Shown one piece after another: positions 9,596-19,852 of a stretch of 64,000 bases of DNA. The DNA comes from Pseudozyma flocculosa PF-1 (lineage: Eukaryota > Basidiomycota > Ustilaginomycetes > Ustilaginales > Ustilaginaceae): contig NW_006920891.1 of NCBI RefSeq assembly GCF_000417875.1, positions 54,787 through 118,786 on the forward strand, written 5' to 3'. The position numbers were made by a program, and so were the translations under genes. The first letter of the stretch is position 1. Each line of letters begins with the position of its first letter. The notes under the pieces were generated by a model that was not told the DNA's origin, made no database searches, and was given only the letters and a program-made list of their open reading frames with translations.

Positions 9596-12304
9596 CTAGG
9601 CGGCCGAGCGCCTCGTCCTCGTCCTCGTCCTCTTGGCAGGAGGGCCGTCGTCGAGCTCATCTCCCTCGCCCCTCGACTGCTTGCCCGACTCCGAAGCCGT
9701 CTTTGTCGTCGCCTTCCCGCCCTGCGCTGCCTCGGACCCGGACCCAGATCCGGATGCAGACGTAGGCCTGTGGTCAACCTCTTGCAGCGGCTCGAGCGCC
9801 TTCCTCGTAGCAGAGGCGTCCGAGCCGCCGCCTTTCTGGACTTGGCCGTTGCCATCGTCGCTGCCACTGCCGCTGCCGCTGTCGGCGCTCGCCGCATCGC
9901 CCTCGGCGAGCAGCGCGACGGCACGGGCAACGTTGCGGTCGTACAGCTCGACGTCCCTCTGGCGATACTCCTCGCGCTTCTGCGGCCACACGTCAGTCTT
10001 GGTGAGGGTGACGTAGGCGTCCTTTCCGCTGCCACCCGCCTCGGCGGTAAAGGAGCAGTCAAAGCCCATGAGGTAGCGCGAGAACTTGGCCGCATCCTGC
10101 GCCACGTCGTCCGGCAGGATGTCGCGGATCTCGCGCACCACCCGGCGCGCCGCCGTGATGCTGCCCAGGCCCTCGAGCCGAGTGGTGCGTTCGGGCCCGC
10201 GCAGGAAGCGCTGCACCTCTTGGTTGTCGCAAAAGTCGGCCTTGTCAAAGCGCCAGTAGTCGTCCGCCGACATCGGCGCCGCTCTCTTGTCCCGGCGTCG
10301 CTTGAGCGCGGTGACGCACCGCTCGACGACCGGCCGGACGATGTGCTGCCTCGCCTCGAACTGCTCCGGCCCGTTCCTCTTGGCGCGCTCGAGGCTCCTC
10401 ACGGTGCTCATGGCCCACAGGTCGTCGGCGGGCGTGTTGAGCTGCCTCTGTACAATGTTGCGGCACACGGCCTCGTCGGGCGCCAGGAACGCGGCCTTCC
10501 ACATGTTGTCGTCGAAGAACGAATCGTACCTGCCAGCCTTGACGGGCTCCTCGGTGCGCACGAGCGCATCGCTCAGCACCGGAATCAGCTCGTCTGCGCC
10601 CTCCTTGAGCGACTTGTCGAGCGCCTTGATGGCGAGCCTGGCGTCGCCGGCGAAGGCGACGCGGACGCGGTCCCTGGCCGACTGCCACGCCTCGGGCCAG
10701 TTTAGCAGGCGCAGCAGGTCCTCCCAGCCGTCCTTGGACTCAAAGAGCAGCTTGGCGGTCGGGTGGACGTCCATGTACAGGTCAAACAGACGCTGGTTGA
10801 ACGGCCGAGCGGCGATGACGTCGAACAGGACGTGGCGCAGATCCTCATAGATGGCGTAGAAGCCGGGGGCAGCCGCCTTGGTCGGGTAGAAGCTCTTGAG
10901 CATGGCGAGGAAGTCCTCAAGTTGCCTGTCCGACGGCTTCTCCTTGAGCAGCGAGCGCCCTGATCTGGCGCGCCGGCCACGCAAAGACGAGGTACTTGCT
11001 GTACTTTGTCTCGAGCGCGGGGCCCTCGTTGCCCGTGTCCTGGCACTTTGTCTTGCGGTGGCCGCGCCACAGGCCCAGCAGCGACTTGCGGTCCGGGTTG
11101 AGGACGTCGCGCTTGCCAAAGCAACCCGCTGGGCTCTTGCGGCCCGTGATGCGGCCGTCGCCCTCGAGTACCTGGAGGTGCGAGAAGTCAACGTCCGGAG
11201 GCGCCTCCTCTTCCCAGCCGTCGCAGTCGTCGTTGAGTACGTAGTCGGTCTGCCTCGTCGCCTGCGTGATGTAGAAGGCGTAGCGGCGGTCCGCTGGCAT
11301 CAATGCGTTGGCGGCGAGCAGGCGGCCCATGCGGTCGCGATCGACGCCCTTGAGGGCGGCGGCTCCGAGGTCGCCGACGCTCTTGATGGTGTAGTCGTGG
11401 CTGAGGAAGTGCATGAAGTGCTTCTCCTGGTCGCTCAGCGTGCCGAGGGCGGCCGACAGTTCGTCTTCGCCCTGGGCGCTGTCGGCGGGCTGGGCGGGCA
11501 CCTCGTCGCGCGGGCGATCCTTGGGCCAGCACACCGAGTAGACGAGCGCCAGGCGGTAGCCCTGCGTCACGGGCGTCACCTCGTGCTCGGCATCGGCGTA
11601 GTGGACCGCATAGTGGCAGCGGCCGGCCGACGATCCGGCCGAGGCGCCAAAGTCGTGGGCGACGGGCTGGCCGTCCTTGTAGATGACCAGCTCACCGCCT
11701 TTGTGCGCCGAGGGCAGCTGGACGACGAGGGTGGCGAACATGCCGTCCTCCTTTTCCGTGTCGCGGTGCTTGCCAAAGTGGCCGCCGGCCTCGTAGAAGA
11801 GGAACTTGTAGAGGTGGAGCGTCAGCGGGTGCCGGCGAAGCCGAACTTTTCGGCGATCAGGGGGCCAAAGGCGGCGATGCCCTCGTTCCACGCGGCATCG
11901 TTGGCGATTTGGACCTTTTCCGGGTCGAGCTGCCAGGTTTTGCGGACGGCGGTGTCGACGAGGGTGTCGGTGCCGCGGCCAAAGGGGGCCTGCTGGCAGA
12001 CCTGGGCGAGGCGGTGGGCGTCCTTGGCGTCGATGAGGGGCAGCGAGACGGGGCCGTAGCCGTCGATGCTGAGCTCGGGGGCGGGAGGGAGGAGGCTTGC
12101 GACGCCGCCGAAGCAGAACCTGTCGTTGTCCTGCTGCTGGCGCTGGCGCTGCTGGCGCTCTCCCCCCGCGAGGAGCATGTCGAGATCGTGGAGGGGGCCG
12201 TGCTGCTCTCCGATGTCGGTGGCGGGGAGGTCATGCTCGGTGAGCTTGTAGTCGCGCCAGTTGTAGTCGGCGGGGTCGTCCATGGACCAGTAGTAGTCGC
12301 CCAT
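9596..12304 (-). pseudogene. 2OG oxygenase family copy C, catalytic residues kept, two frameshifts
   Basis: Starts at ATG 12304 (MGDYYWSMDDP). Segment 1 runs to GFAGT near 11832, where one base is missing from a C run (G3 at 11829-11831 on the plus strand); adding one C would restore the PLTLHLYKF frame. Segment 2 carries the full active site (KHRDTEKEDG, HDFGASAG, DAEHEVTPVTQGYRLALVY) to AWPARQIRAL near 10955. There about 38 nt present in copies D and E are absent, shifting the frame again. Segment 3 (LLKEKPSDRQLEDFL onward) holds the helical middle, the YWRFDKADF...FLRGPERT module, LTKTDVWPQKRE, a Gly/Ser-rich linker and the basic end KRTRTRTRR, stopping at 9596. The first break could be a base-call error, but the second is a real deletion relative to the paralogues. 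Most likely a recent pseudogene. Confidence 0.78.
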
Positions 12305-13707
12305 TGTGTGGGAGCGCTGGTGGCGTACGGAGCTGGGCGGGGTGTCTGCGGTGAGGGTGTCGTAGTCGGTGTCAGCGACGAGCGAGCGGGTCAGACGTAG
12401 AGTCGTGCGGTTGGAAGAAGCGAGTCGAGAAGGTGCGGGCGCGACGCGATTCCAGTGGTGAAGCGTGCGATAAAGTCGAGGCCGAGCAGGTGGGTGCGGG
12501 TGAGGGGGGTACTCAGGAAGGAATCATGGCCGACGAGGCAGGAAGGATGTGGTGGTGAGGATCAAAGGCGGCTTCTCCCGTCGTCTTTCATCAAGGAGCC
12601 CGGGCGGAGCCAGCTAGAGCCCCGAGCGAGAAGAGGTCATCAAGATCGAAATCGCCTCGCCTCGATCGGAGCCACCGAGCCAGAAGACCCCGCCGGCCAG
12701 GTTGGACACGAAGCGCGACGTGCGGACAATTAGAGACCGGGCTGACAGGGTCCAGGCAGCCTACCTCTGCAGCTGCAGGCCTGGCCGGCAGTTGGCAAGA
12801 AGGAAGCAAGCGGCGCAGGCCCGACTGTGGCAGCTGTCATCGACGCGTCGGCGCAGGCAAAGGCAGGTGCACAGAGCCGCCTGGCAGGCCGGGCGGCGTC
12901 CAGCTGGCCTGTCTTGCCTGCAGGCTGACGCCCACGCCCCGCCCACGCCCCGCGCCGCCCCGACTTCTGAGCCCCGACCCGACTCGGCGCCACGCATGGC
13001 CAGGCAGCACGGAAGCCAGCCCAGCCCGTACGTCCAACCTCGCGCCCGCCTCTGCCCGCCCTCCTCGCCACCTACCACGTCGGATCGGATCGAGAGTGTC
13101 ATCGAACCTCCTCGCACACATCAGCGGTGCATCTGCGTTCGCGCAACAAAGGCGATGGACGTGCGTGTCGCTGGCCAACGGTGGGTGGTCGCACGCCACT
13201 CTACCGCCGCTGGGGCGAGCTGGACCTCGACGAGCGAAACACGCTCTGCCGCCTTGACCGACTCGGTCCTCCATGGTCGTTACACGCACGCACGCACATG
13301 CACACCGTCAAGCCGTGGAGCTGATGCTGGCTTCGTGATTCGTTTCATTCGAGCGAGCCTTGCTTCCGTGCTGCGTGCTGAGGGGGTCGGCTCGTCGATG
13401 CCCGCCGCTCTGATCGCTCCTGTTGGCCGCCCATTGCCCCGCCCCTCGATGCGACTCTTCTCCAGAGCGCAAATGCCACATCCCCTCCTCGACTAGTCTC
13501 GTCGGTGCTGTCCTGCCGCTGCTGCCCGTGGATCATGGGCCTTTCGGGTGCTTCTCCTTCAGTCTGCCTGTTGTCGGCCTCTGTCCTGCCTGCGCGGCAT
13601 CGTGGAGGCGGTGATACTTCTCCTCTGCTGTTATGGCGTCGGACCAGCTCCTGGCCACCTCAGCCGACGCAGGCACGTCTGACTGGGTCGAAGGACCGCC
13701 AGACGGG
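12305..13707. other. Intergenic region between copies C and D, no gene
   Basis: About 1.4 kb: the promoter side of copy C and the 3' side of copy D. It is rich in short GGC/CCAGG words. No coding frame with recognisable content, no relic of the family and no transposon end was found. Confidence 0.5.
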
Positions 13708-16455
13708 CTACTCGGCCTCTGGATCGGCCCTGATCCGCTTGCCCTGGCGATCTTCGTCGCTGTGCTCTCGCTCCCTCCCCAGCTGGGAAGGCGTGGGCAG
13801 CGGGTCGTCGGCGTCAGGCCTACTGTCGTGGCCGACAGTCGATCGCCCTCGAGGCGGCTGATCACCGCCGTCTGCGTCCTCGTCCTCGTCCTCGTAGACA
13901 GCCTCCAAGTCGGCATCGGCGTCCCTGTCCGTCAAAGCCTCGTCGGTCGACGTCGTCGCTGCGCTCGTCACGGGGTCGAGCAGCGACCCCCACTCCGCCA
14001 GCGACTCGTCGAGGTGCTTGACCTTGTCGAGCCGCTTGAGCTCGCGCTGCTGAGGGTACAGGTCCGTCTTGGTGAGCGTGACGGTCGCCTCCCTGCCTCG
14101 GCCTTCCTTGGCGGCGGTGAAGGTAAAGTCGGGCTCTCCGTGGCGCTTCCACTTCTGCGCGTCGACGGCGGCGCTCGGACGCATGCGTACCTGGCAGTCT
14201 TCGACAAAGTAGCGTGCAGCCTGGCTACCGTCGAATCCCGAGATGGTCGTGGTGCGCTCCGGCCCGCGCAGAAAGTCTCGCACCCTGGCGTCGCCGTGGA
14301 AGCGTGTGGCTGCGAAGCGCCAGTAGTCTTGCGCCGGTCTGGCTTGCGACGCCTGCGCCCGCTGGCCCTGGAGCTGCGCGATGCAGCGCTCAACAAGCGG
14401 CCTGATGGCCTCGCGGCAGGCCTCAAACTGCTGCGGCTGCTTGCGGCGGCAATTGCGGAGCGCGGCCAAGCATGGACCGATCTCGAATCGATCGTCGGCT
14501 GCGTTGAGGTGGCGCTGCACGATGTTCCGGCAGACGGCCGAGCCCGGGATGGACACGGCGACCTGCCACATGGCGGTTTCGTCCCAGTTGAGCCATTCAA
14601 GCCAATCGAGATCGTTGGCCGAGGATCCAAGCCCGTGCTCTTTGCGCAGGAGCGCCTCGACCAAGATGTGGATGGTCTCTTCCGGCGCTCTGTCCCGTTG
14701 AGCCCGGATCGCCCTGAGGACGACGTTGGGGTCGTCGGCCAGAATGTCGAGGACGCGGTTCCCGACGGCCGGCCAGGCCTGCTGCCACTGGGTCAGCCGC
14801 ATGAAGTCGTTCCAGCCCCGATCGCTGTGCAGGAGCAGCTTGGCGGTCGAGAAGATGGCCAAGTAGAGATCCAGGAGCTGGCGGTTGAACGGGCGCGCCC
14901 AGAGTGCCTTGAAGATGGCGTGTCGCAGCTTCTCTTTGCCGACGGTGACGCCGGCAGGACGCACCAGAGCAGCGTAGAAGTGCTCGACGACGCGGAGAAA
15001 GTCCGCCAGCTCGGCGTCCGAGGCTCCCCTGGCCAGCAGCGCGCTCAGCGTCTCGTCCTCGCCGGCGCAGATGACCTCGAGCCCTCGGACAAGGCGTGCC
15101 GGCCAAGCGAGCAAGACGTACTTGGTGTAGGTCGTCTCGACCGCCGGGCCCTCGTTGCCGGTGTCCTCGCTCTGCTTGGTGCGGTGCCCCTGCCACAGCT
15201 TGAGGAGCGACTTGGCGTCTGGGTTGAGGATGTCGTGCGCGCCAAAGTAGCTGGCAGGGCTGCACGATCCTTGGATGATCCTGCCGCCGTCGAGATCCTG
15301 CAGCTGCTTGAAGGCGATCCTAGGCCGCTCGTACTCCTCCCACGCCTTGCGCTCGCAGTGCTTCCAGAACAGCTGGCGCCGCTCCGCCTTGGCGATGAAG
15401 AAGGCGTAGCGGCGATCCTCGGGCAGCAGCGCGTTGGCGGCCCGCAGGCTGACGAGGCGATCGCGGTCGACGCCCTTGAAGGCGCGGTCGCCGAGGCCGG
15501 CGATGCTCTTGGGCGTGTACTCGTGATCAAGGGGCAGGTAGAAGCGGCGCTCCTGGCCGCTCATCTGCCGCAGCGCCGACGCCATCTTGGCCCTGACCTC
15601 GGCATCGACCGACGAGGGGATGCTCGACCTGTCGCGGTCTGCAGGCCAGCAAACCGAGTAGACGAGCGCCAGGCGGTGGCCCTCGGTCACCGGCGTGATC
15701 TCGTGCTCGGCATCGGCATAGTGCACGGCGTAGTGGCACTTGAACGCGGCCGTACCGGCAGCGGCGCCGAAGTCGTGCGTCACCGATGCGCCGCCCTTGT
15801 ACACCACCATCTGTCCGCCGGTGTGGTTCGACGGCAGCTGAACGACGAGGGTGGCAAACATGCCGTCCTCCTTTTCCGTGTCGCGGTGCCTGCCAAAGTG
15901 GCCGCCGACGTCGTAGAGGAGCAGCTTGTAGAGGTGGAGCGTGACGGGCGTGCCGGGAAATCCCATCTTTCTGGCAATCAGCGAGCCAAGGGCGGCGATG
16001 CCATCGTGCCAGGCCTGGTTGGCGATCGTGACCTTTTCGGGCTCGAGCTGCCACGTCTTGCGTACCGAGGCGTCGAAGAGCGTGTCGCGTCCGCGGCCGA
16101 AGGGCGCCTTTTGGCACTTGGCCGCGAGCTTCTTGGCCTCGGCCGGGCGGACGATGGGCAGCGCGACGGGTCCGTACCCCTCGACGCTCAGGCCAGGCAG
16201 CGGCGGGAGCAGGTCGGCGGGCCCTCCAAAGGTGAACTTGTCGAGGTTCTGCTGCTCTTGCGGGCCCTCTGCCAGCAGCTTTCCGACGTCGTGCAGGGGA
16301 CCCTGCTGCTCTCCAAAGTTCTTGGCGGGCACGTCGTCCTCGAGGATCGGGAAGTGTGCCCACTTGAAGTCGGGCACGTTGTTATCGGTGGGCCAAGTGT
16401 CGTAGTCACCGTCGCCGTAGTCGCTGCTCTCGTAGCTGAGTTCGCTGCTGGACAT
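13708..16455 (-). CDS. 2OG-Fe(II) oxygenase family copy D, intact, 915 aa
   Basis: Single exon from ATG 16455 (MSSSELSYES); the frame stays open a little upstream but only with a TTG initiator. Domain order: conserved N-terminal part (GEQQGPLHDV, GGPADLLPPLPGL, APFGRGRDTLFD, VRKTWQLEPEK); oxygenase core at about 165-275 with iron ligands H190, D192 (GRHRDTEKE) and H251 (DAEHEITP) and the 2-oxoglutarate Arg R261 (GHRLALVYSVCWP); helical middle 300-700; C-terminal module YWRFAATRF ... FLRGPERT, FTFTAAKEGRG, VTLTKTDLYPQQRE; acidic stretch; basic KRIRADPEAE end. This arrangement is known in large uncharacterised basidiomycete proteins with a prolyl-4-hydroxylase-like fold. The substrate is unknown. 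The tail suggests nuclear location (inference). With copy E it is the best candidate for a working enzyme here. Confidence 0.88.
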   Translation of the reverse strand: MSSSELSYESSDYGDGDYDTWPTDNNVPDFKWAHFPILEDDVPAKNFGEQQGPLHDVGKLLAEGPQEQQNLDKFTFGGPADLLPPLPGLSVEGYGPVALPIVRPAEAKKLAAKCQKAPFGRGRDTLFDASVRKTWQLEPEKVTIANQAWHDGIAALGSLIARKMGFPGTPVTLHLYKLLLYDVGGHFGRHRDTEKEDGMFATLVVQLPSNHTGGQMVVYKGGASVTHDFGAAAGTAAFKCHYAVHYADAEHEITPVTEGHRLALVYSVCWPADRDRSSIPSSVDAEVRAKMASALRQMSGQERRFYLPLDHEYTPKSIAGLGDRAFKGVDRDRLVSLRAANALLPEDRRYAFFIAKAERRQLFWKHCERKAWEEYERPRIAFKQLQDLDGGRIIQGSCSPASYFGAHDILNPDAKSLLKLWQGHRTKQSEDTGNEGPAVETTYTKYVLLAWPARLVRGLEVICAGEDETLSALLARGASDAELADFLRVVEHFYAALVRPAGVTVGKEKLRHAIFKALWARPFNRQLLDLYLAIFSTAKLLLHSDRGWNDFMRLTQWQQAWPAVGNRVLDILADDPNVVLRAIRAQRDRAPEETIHILVEALLRKEHGLGSSANDLDWLEWLNWDETAMWQVAVSIPGSAVCRNIVQRHLNAADDRFEIGPCLAALRNCRRKQPQQFEACREAIRPLVERCIAQLQGQRAQASQARPAQDYWRFAATRFHGDARVRDFLRGPERTTTISGFDGSQAARYFVEDCQVRMRPSAAVDAQKWKRHGEPDFTFTAAKEGRGREATVTLTKTDLYPQQRELKRLDKVKHLDESLAEWGSLLDPVTSAATTSTDEALTDRDADADLEAVYEDEDEDADGGDQPPRGRSTVGHDSRPDADDPLPTPSQLGREREHSDEDRQGKRIRADPEAE

Positions 16456-17250
16456 CTTGCCGACGACGCCGAGCTCGGTCAGGCAGCGGCTGGCCGATGC
16501 CGACGCCGGTGCCGATGCTGATGGATGACGACGGCAGCGGCAGAGCCAACCAACGATCAAGTCCAGTCAGAGGGCAAGACTGGCGGATGCGAGCTCCCCG
16601 CCGTCGAGATGGGGGCGGAGTGAAGAGGATGCGCTGTGAGCAGAGGACTGCCGTGAGCCCAGGCAGGCTGCGGAAAGGGGCGCGAGTGGGTGATGGTGGT
16701 GGTCGCAAGGAAACGCGCCGCGAAATGGGCGAGGCGAATTAAAGAAAGCGGAAATTGCCGCAGGGGCCACCACCGCCTCCGCCGATTCGCGCCGCCTCGC
16801 CGCGACGGTCAGGACCCATATGCATATGCCTTGCCACCGGGCCTGGCATGCGGGTGCCGGACCACTCTGGGCTCGGTCCTTTGGACCACAGCACCGACGT
16901 CAGGTCAAGGCATACCTCAGCTGGCCTGGACCAGGGAACTGACCGGCCGGCCAGCGGCACCCAGAGACAAGCCCATCTCCGTCGACAAACATCACTCCAA
17001 GTCGGCTGGGGCCTTGTCGGACTCTTTATCAGCTTCTCAGCGCGTGCTAAGGCTCAGGTTCAGATCATATCAATCGCATTCCTTCGGTGCCGTCCGAATG
17101 CCCTGGACGACTCCAAAGCATGGCCGGCGACGTTCTCCGACGACGACGACGAGTTGGAGAAAAGAGGGATGGGGTCGGGGCCATGTCTTGCGTATCGCTG
17201 ATGGCCAGACGGCGACATCGATCGGGGCGAGGCAAAGGGCAGCACCAAGC
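16456..17250. other. Upstream region of copy D, no gene
   Basis: About 0.8 kb between the start of copy D and the 3' end of the small secreted peptide gene. It includes a palindromic ATATGCATAT-like word near 16820-16827. No supported coding frame. Confidence 0.45.
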
Positions 17251-17451
17251 CTAGTGGCCAGTGGGCTTAGCTTCGGACGTGTTCGGCACAGTTGCAGCAG
17301 TGCGCTTGGCCAGCCCAGCGATGATGTCCGTCACGGACTGAGGGACGGGTTCGGGTGCTGGCGAGGCGGCGACGCCCGTGCCGTGCATGACCGTGACCAG
17401 GACGACGAGGAGAGCCAGGGGGACGAAGGTGAAGGCGGTAGGGAGCTGCAT
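17251..17451 (-). CDS. Small secreted peptide 1 (66 aa)
   Basis: ATG at 17451 to TAG at 17251. Residues about 4-30 form a strongly hydrophobic signal peptide (PTAFTFVPLALLVVLVTVM, then GTGVAAS). The mature part is about 35 residues, rich in Pro, Ala and Thr, without Cys. A TATA-like element lies about 225 nt upstream, and GTGAGA...GACAG just before the ATG could be a leader intron. The first 30 residues resemble those of the broken gene at 43884 (shared PT-F--VPL and TGV-A), which supports both as real genes of one small family. No known domain. It could be an effector-like or wall-associated peptide, but nothing in the sequence shows this. Being short, it may also be a chance frame. Confidence 0.5.
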   Translation of the reverse strand: MQLPTAFTFVPLALLVVLVTVMHGTGVAASPAPEPVPQSVTDIIAGLAKRTAATVPNTSEAKPTGH

Positions 17452-17675
17452 CTGTCGTCGTGGCGGTGGCGGTGGCGGTGGAAGCGGGACAGGAGCTGTG
17501 GCGGGTCAGGGCAAACTCGAGACACCGGAATGCGAGAGCGCAAGGAGAGGAGCAAAGGCAACGAGTCTCACCTTGCTCTGAGATCAGTTGGCCAGTAGGT
17601 TGTTCGTTTGGTTGGAGCTGTCGTGAAGTGGTGCTTGATGAGAAGTCGACAATGCCTCGCTGGCTCCGCGCCGCT

Positions 17676-17683
17676 CTTATACC
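17676..17683 (-). promoter_or_regulatory. TATA-like box upstream of small secreted peptide 1
   Basis: Minus strand reads GGTATAAG. It is followed by about 225 nt of presumed leader to the ATG at 17451. TATA elements are scarce elsewhere in this GC-rich window; the related gene at 43884 also has one. Confidence 0.45.
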
Positions 17684-17699
17684 TTTGCGGGCCCCCTTG

Positions 17700-19852
17700 A
17701 CTCGTCCTTACACCTCTCTCGCTGTGCTCCGCTGTACTGGACTGGATTGTACGGCGCCGAGCATCCTCGACGTCTCTTGTCCCCGCTGTCCTCTTTCCCA
17801 GCCTCGCTCCTCTCGCAACGCTCGCCCGCATTCGGCACAGAGGACGGCTCCACGTCGGTGTCGAGATGCGAGTAGCCGATGCGCCTGATGAGGGAAGACG
17901 AGCCAACTCCATCGCCTCGGGGACAAATGGTGCGGTGCAAAAGTGCTGGGCTTTACGTACAACGACCGCGTGCCGGGGAGCCGCCCGTCTTGGCGCACCA
18001 GAGTAAGGGCTTATGTGTTGACTGAGGGCGCGCTAGCGGCTGAGCAGGTCACTTCCATGGCATCATCGGCGACGGGTATAGTGCTTTCGGCCGCAGCAGT
18101 CTGTCGCGCGACGAGACCGCTGTCGGTACGTAGACGTCGATATTCACAGCGTGGCTATGCTTGGAGCGGTGAGAGCGTCATGGCCCGAAGGGGGAACGAG
18201 TCGCTTGAACAGCACGTTCGAGGCCTGGCGCATGTTGACTTTTCCCTCGTCGGCGCTCGGCCGTCCCCGGGGGCGTCTTGGGGACCGGCGAGAGCGTGGC
18301 CGAGTCGAGGGCGGCGAATTGAGTCAAGTGGGACTAAGCACGCACGCGCTTGCCTTGGGAGATCGTGATCGTGGCCGATAGCCAATGGCTCAGGGTCGGG
18401 CGGCATCGTGAGAGGTTGAGACTGCGGTAGCTGCGACAAGGACGACGACGACAACGACGGCGACGACGATATCGGAGCCAGTCGAGACGAGCGGCGGGCC
18501 TGCCTCGGTGGTGGTTGCGTTGGAGCTAGGCGCGCCTCTGCGCTGGCGGCAGCGGCCGAGGTAGAGTCGCGCGCGCTCGAGGGTGGTCTCCAGAGTTCCA
18601 GGCCCAGGCGGGAGATGGGCGACGGAGCGAGCGAGGCAAGCTTGCCGCAGCAGCAGCAGCAGCAGCAGCAGCTGCAGCTGCGGCCAGGCCAGGTCGATGG
18701 CGAGCTGGTGGGCCTCGAGAGTGGGCCAGCCTGCCTTGCTTGCCTTGCCTTGGCTGCCTGCCTTGCAGCAGCCTGCCATTTTGGGAGGCTGGAGGCGTGG
18801 CCGGCCAGCAGCAGAGAATCCGGCAGTCGGGCTTGTGGGCCAGCAGGTTGGACCCTGACTGCCAGGGTCGCTGCTTCTGTCGCTGCTGCTGCTGCTGCTG
18901 CCCCCCGACCAACGAGGCGGCGAGGCTGGGCCAACGTGCGTGGGCCACGCACGCACGCTGCTGCTGGCCCCTGCCTGCCTGCTGTGCCCCCTGGCTGACT
19001 GAGGCAGGCCCACGACGACTTTTTGAAATTCACAGAGAGGCAGGCCAGGCGGCTGCAGCCAGACAGCCAGGCAAGGTCGGCCTTGCCTGGCAAGGCCCAA
19101 AGAGAGGGAGCGAGCGAGGGGTTGAGGGCCCGCCCAAATTAAAAAATTGCTTCGGGGGCCCATCCTCTGCTCCGAGCCTCGCCTCGCCTCGCCTCGCCTT
19201 CTCTGGCTTCCTCCATCATCATCATCATCACCACCATCCCCTGCCTCGTCTTGCCAACTGCCGGCGGCTCCGTGCATCACCGTACCGTCTTCGATCCGAA
19301 CGCACTGCATCTCTGCATTGGATAGACGAGCGCCGCCTCTCGACCCGGGCGCATACATAGACGACGGAACCCCGACTGCCGCCTTCGCTCAGATTATTAC
19401 CCTAGCCTACCTCACCACCACGACTTCCGTCTTCGAACCGCTTCCGAGCCAGGATCTCAGAGAAGCGCACATCCGAACGACTGCACCGACGGCGTCGGCG
19501 ACAAGGACGACGGCCACGGCCACGACCACGAACACGACCCCGACCACGACAGCTTACCCTACCTACACCCGCCCTCGCTTCCACCGCCCGGATCTCACTC
19601 GCTTCCATCACCGCCCCTCGGCATCGTCGTCCCAAGATGCCCTGACCGGCTCGACCTACGATAGCTCCATCGCTTTTGCTTCTGTCGTCAGACACGGATA
19701 TACACTTTGCTTGCCATCTCCGCCTTCCGCGGCAACGCTGGCCGCCTCGCCATACATAGACAGGCGTCCCTGGCGATCCCAGCCCCAGCCCGGAACCTTG
19801 CTCCGTCTCCTCTAATCTCAGACCTCCTGCCACCTATCGCACCCTCGCCGCC
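17700..19852. other. Long intergenic region upstream of the SYG1-like gene
   Basis: About 2.1 kb. It contains a CAG run (18648-18671), GCTGCT runs (about 18878-18899), a CCTCG/CTCGC pentamer run (about 19177-19199), an ATC/ACC run (about 19213-19237) and ACG/ACC-rich sequence (19490-19550). The last few hundred bases are a pyrimidine-rich leader of the transporter gene. No coding frame with recognisable content. Confidence 0.5.
18648..18671. repeat. (CAG)n trinucleotide microsatellite
   Basis: Eight consecutive CAG units in non-coding sequence, followed by a GCAGCTGCAGCTGC tail. Confidence 0.8.

Noticed and set aside
10917..11010. An intron explaining the second frame change in copy C
   Set aside because: Sequence is missing rather than added compared with copies D and E, so splicing cannot restore the frame.
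13708..16455. Assignment of the oxygenase family to TET/JBP base-oxidising enzymes
   Set aside because: The core wording (GMFATLVVQLPS, AEHEITPVTEG-RLALVY) is that of prolyl-hydroxylase-like fungal proteins. None of the TET/JBP landmarks or linked transposase genes are seen.
13633..16521. A 962-codon open frame on the plus strand opposite copy D
   Set aside because: A mirror of copy D: in GC-rich genes with strong third-position bias the antisense frame stays open. Its residues are Leu/Gly/Arg/Val-rich with no family match.
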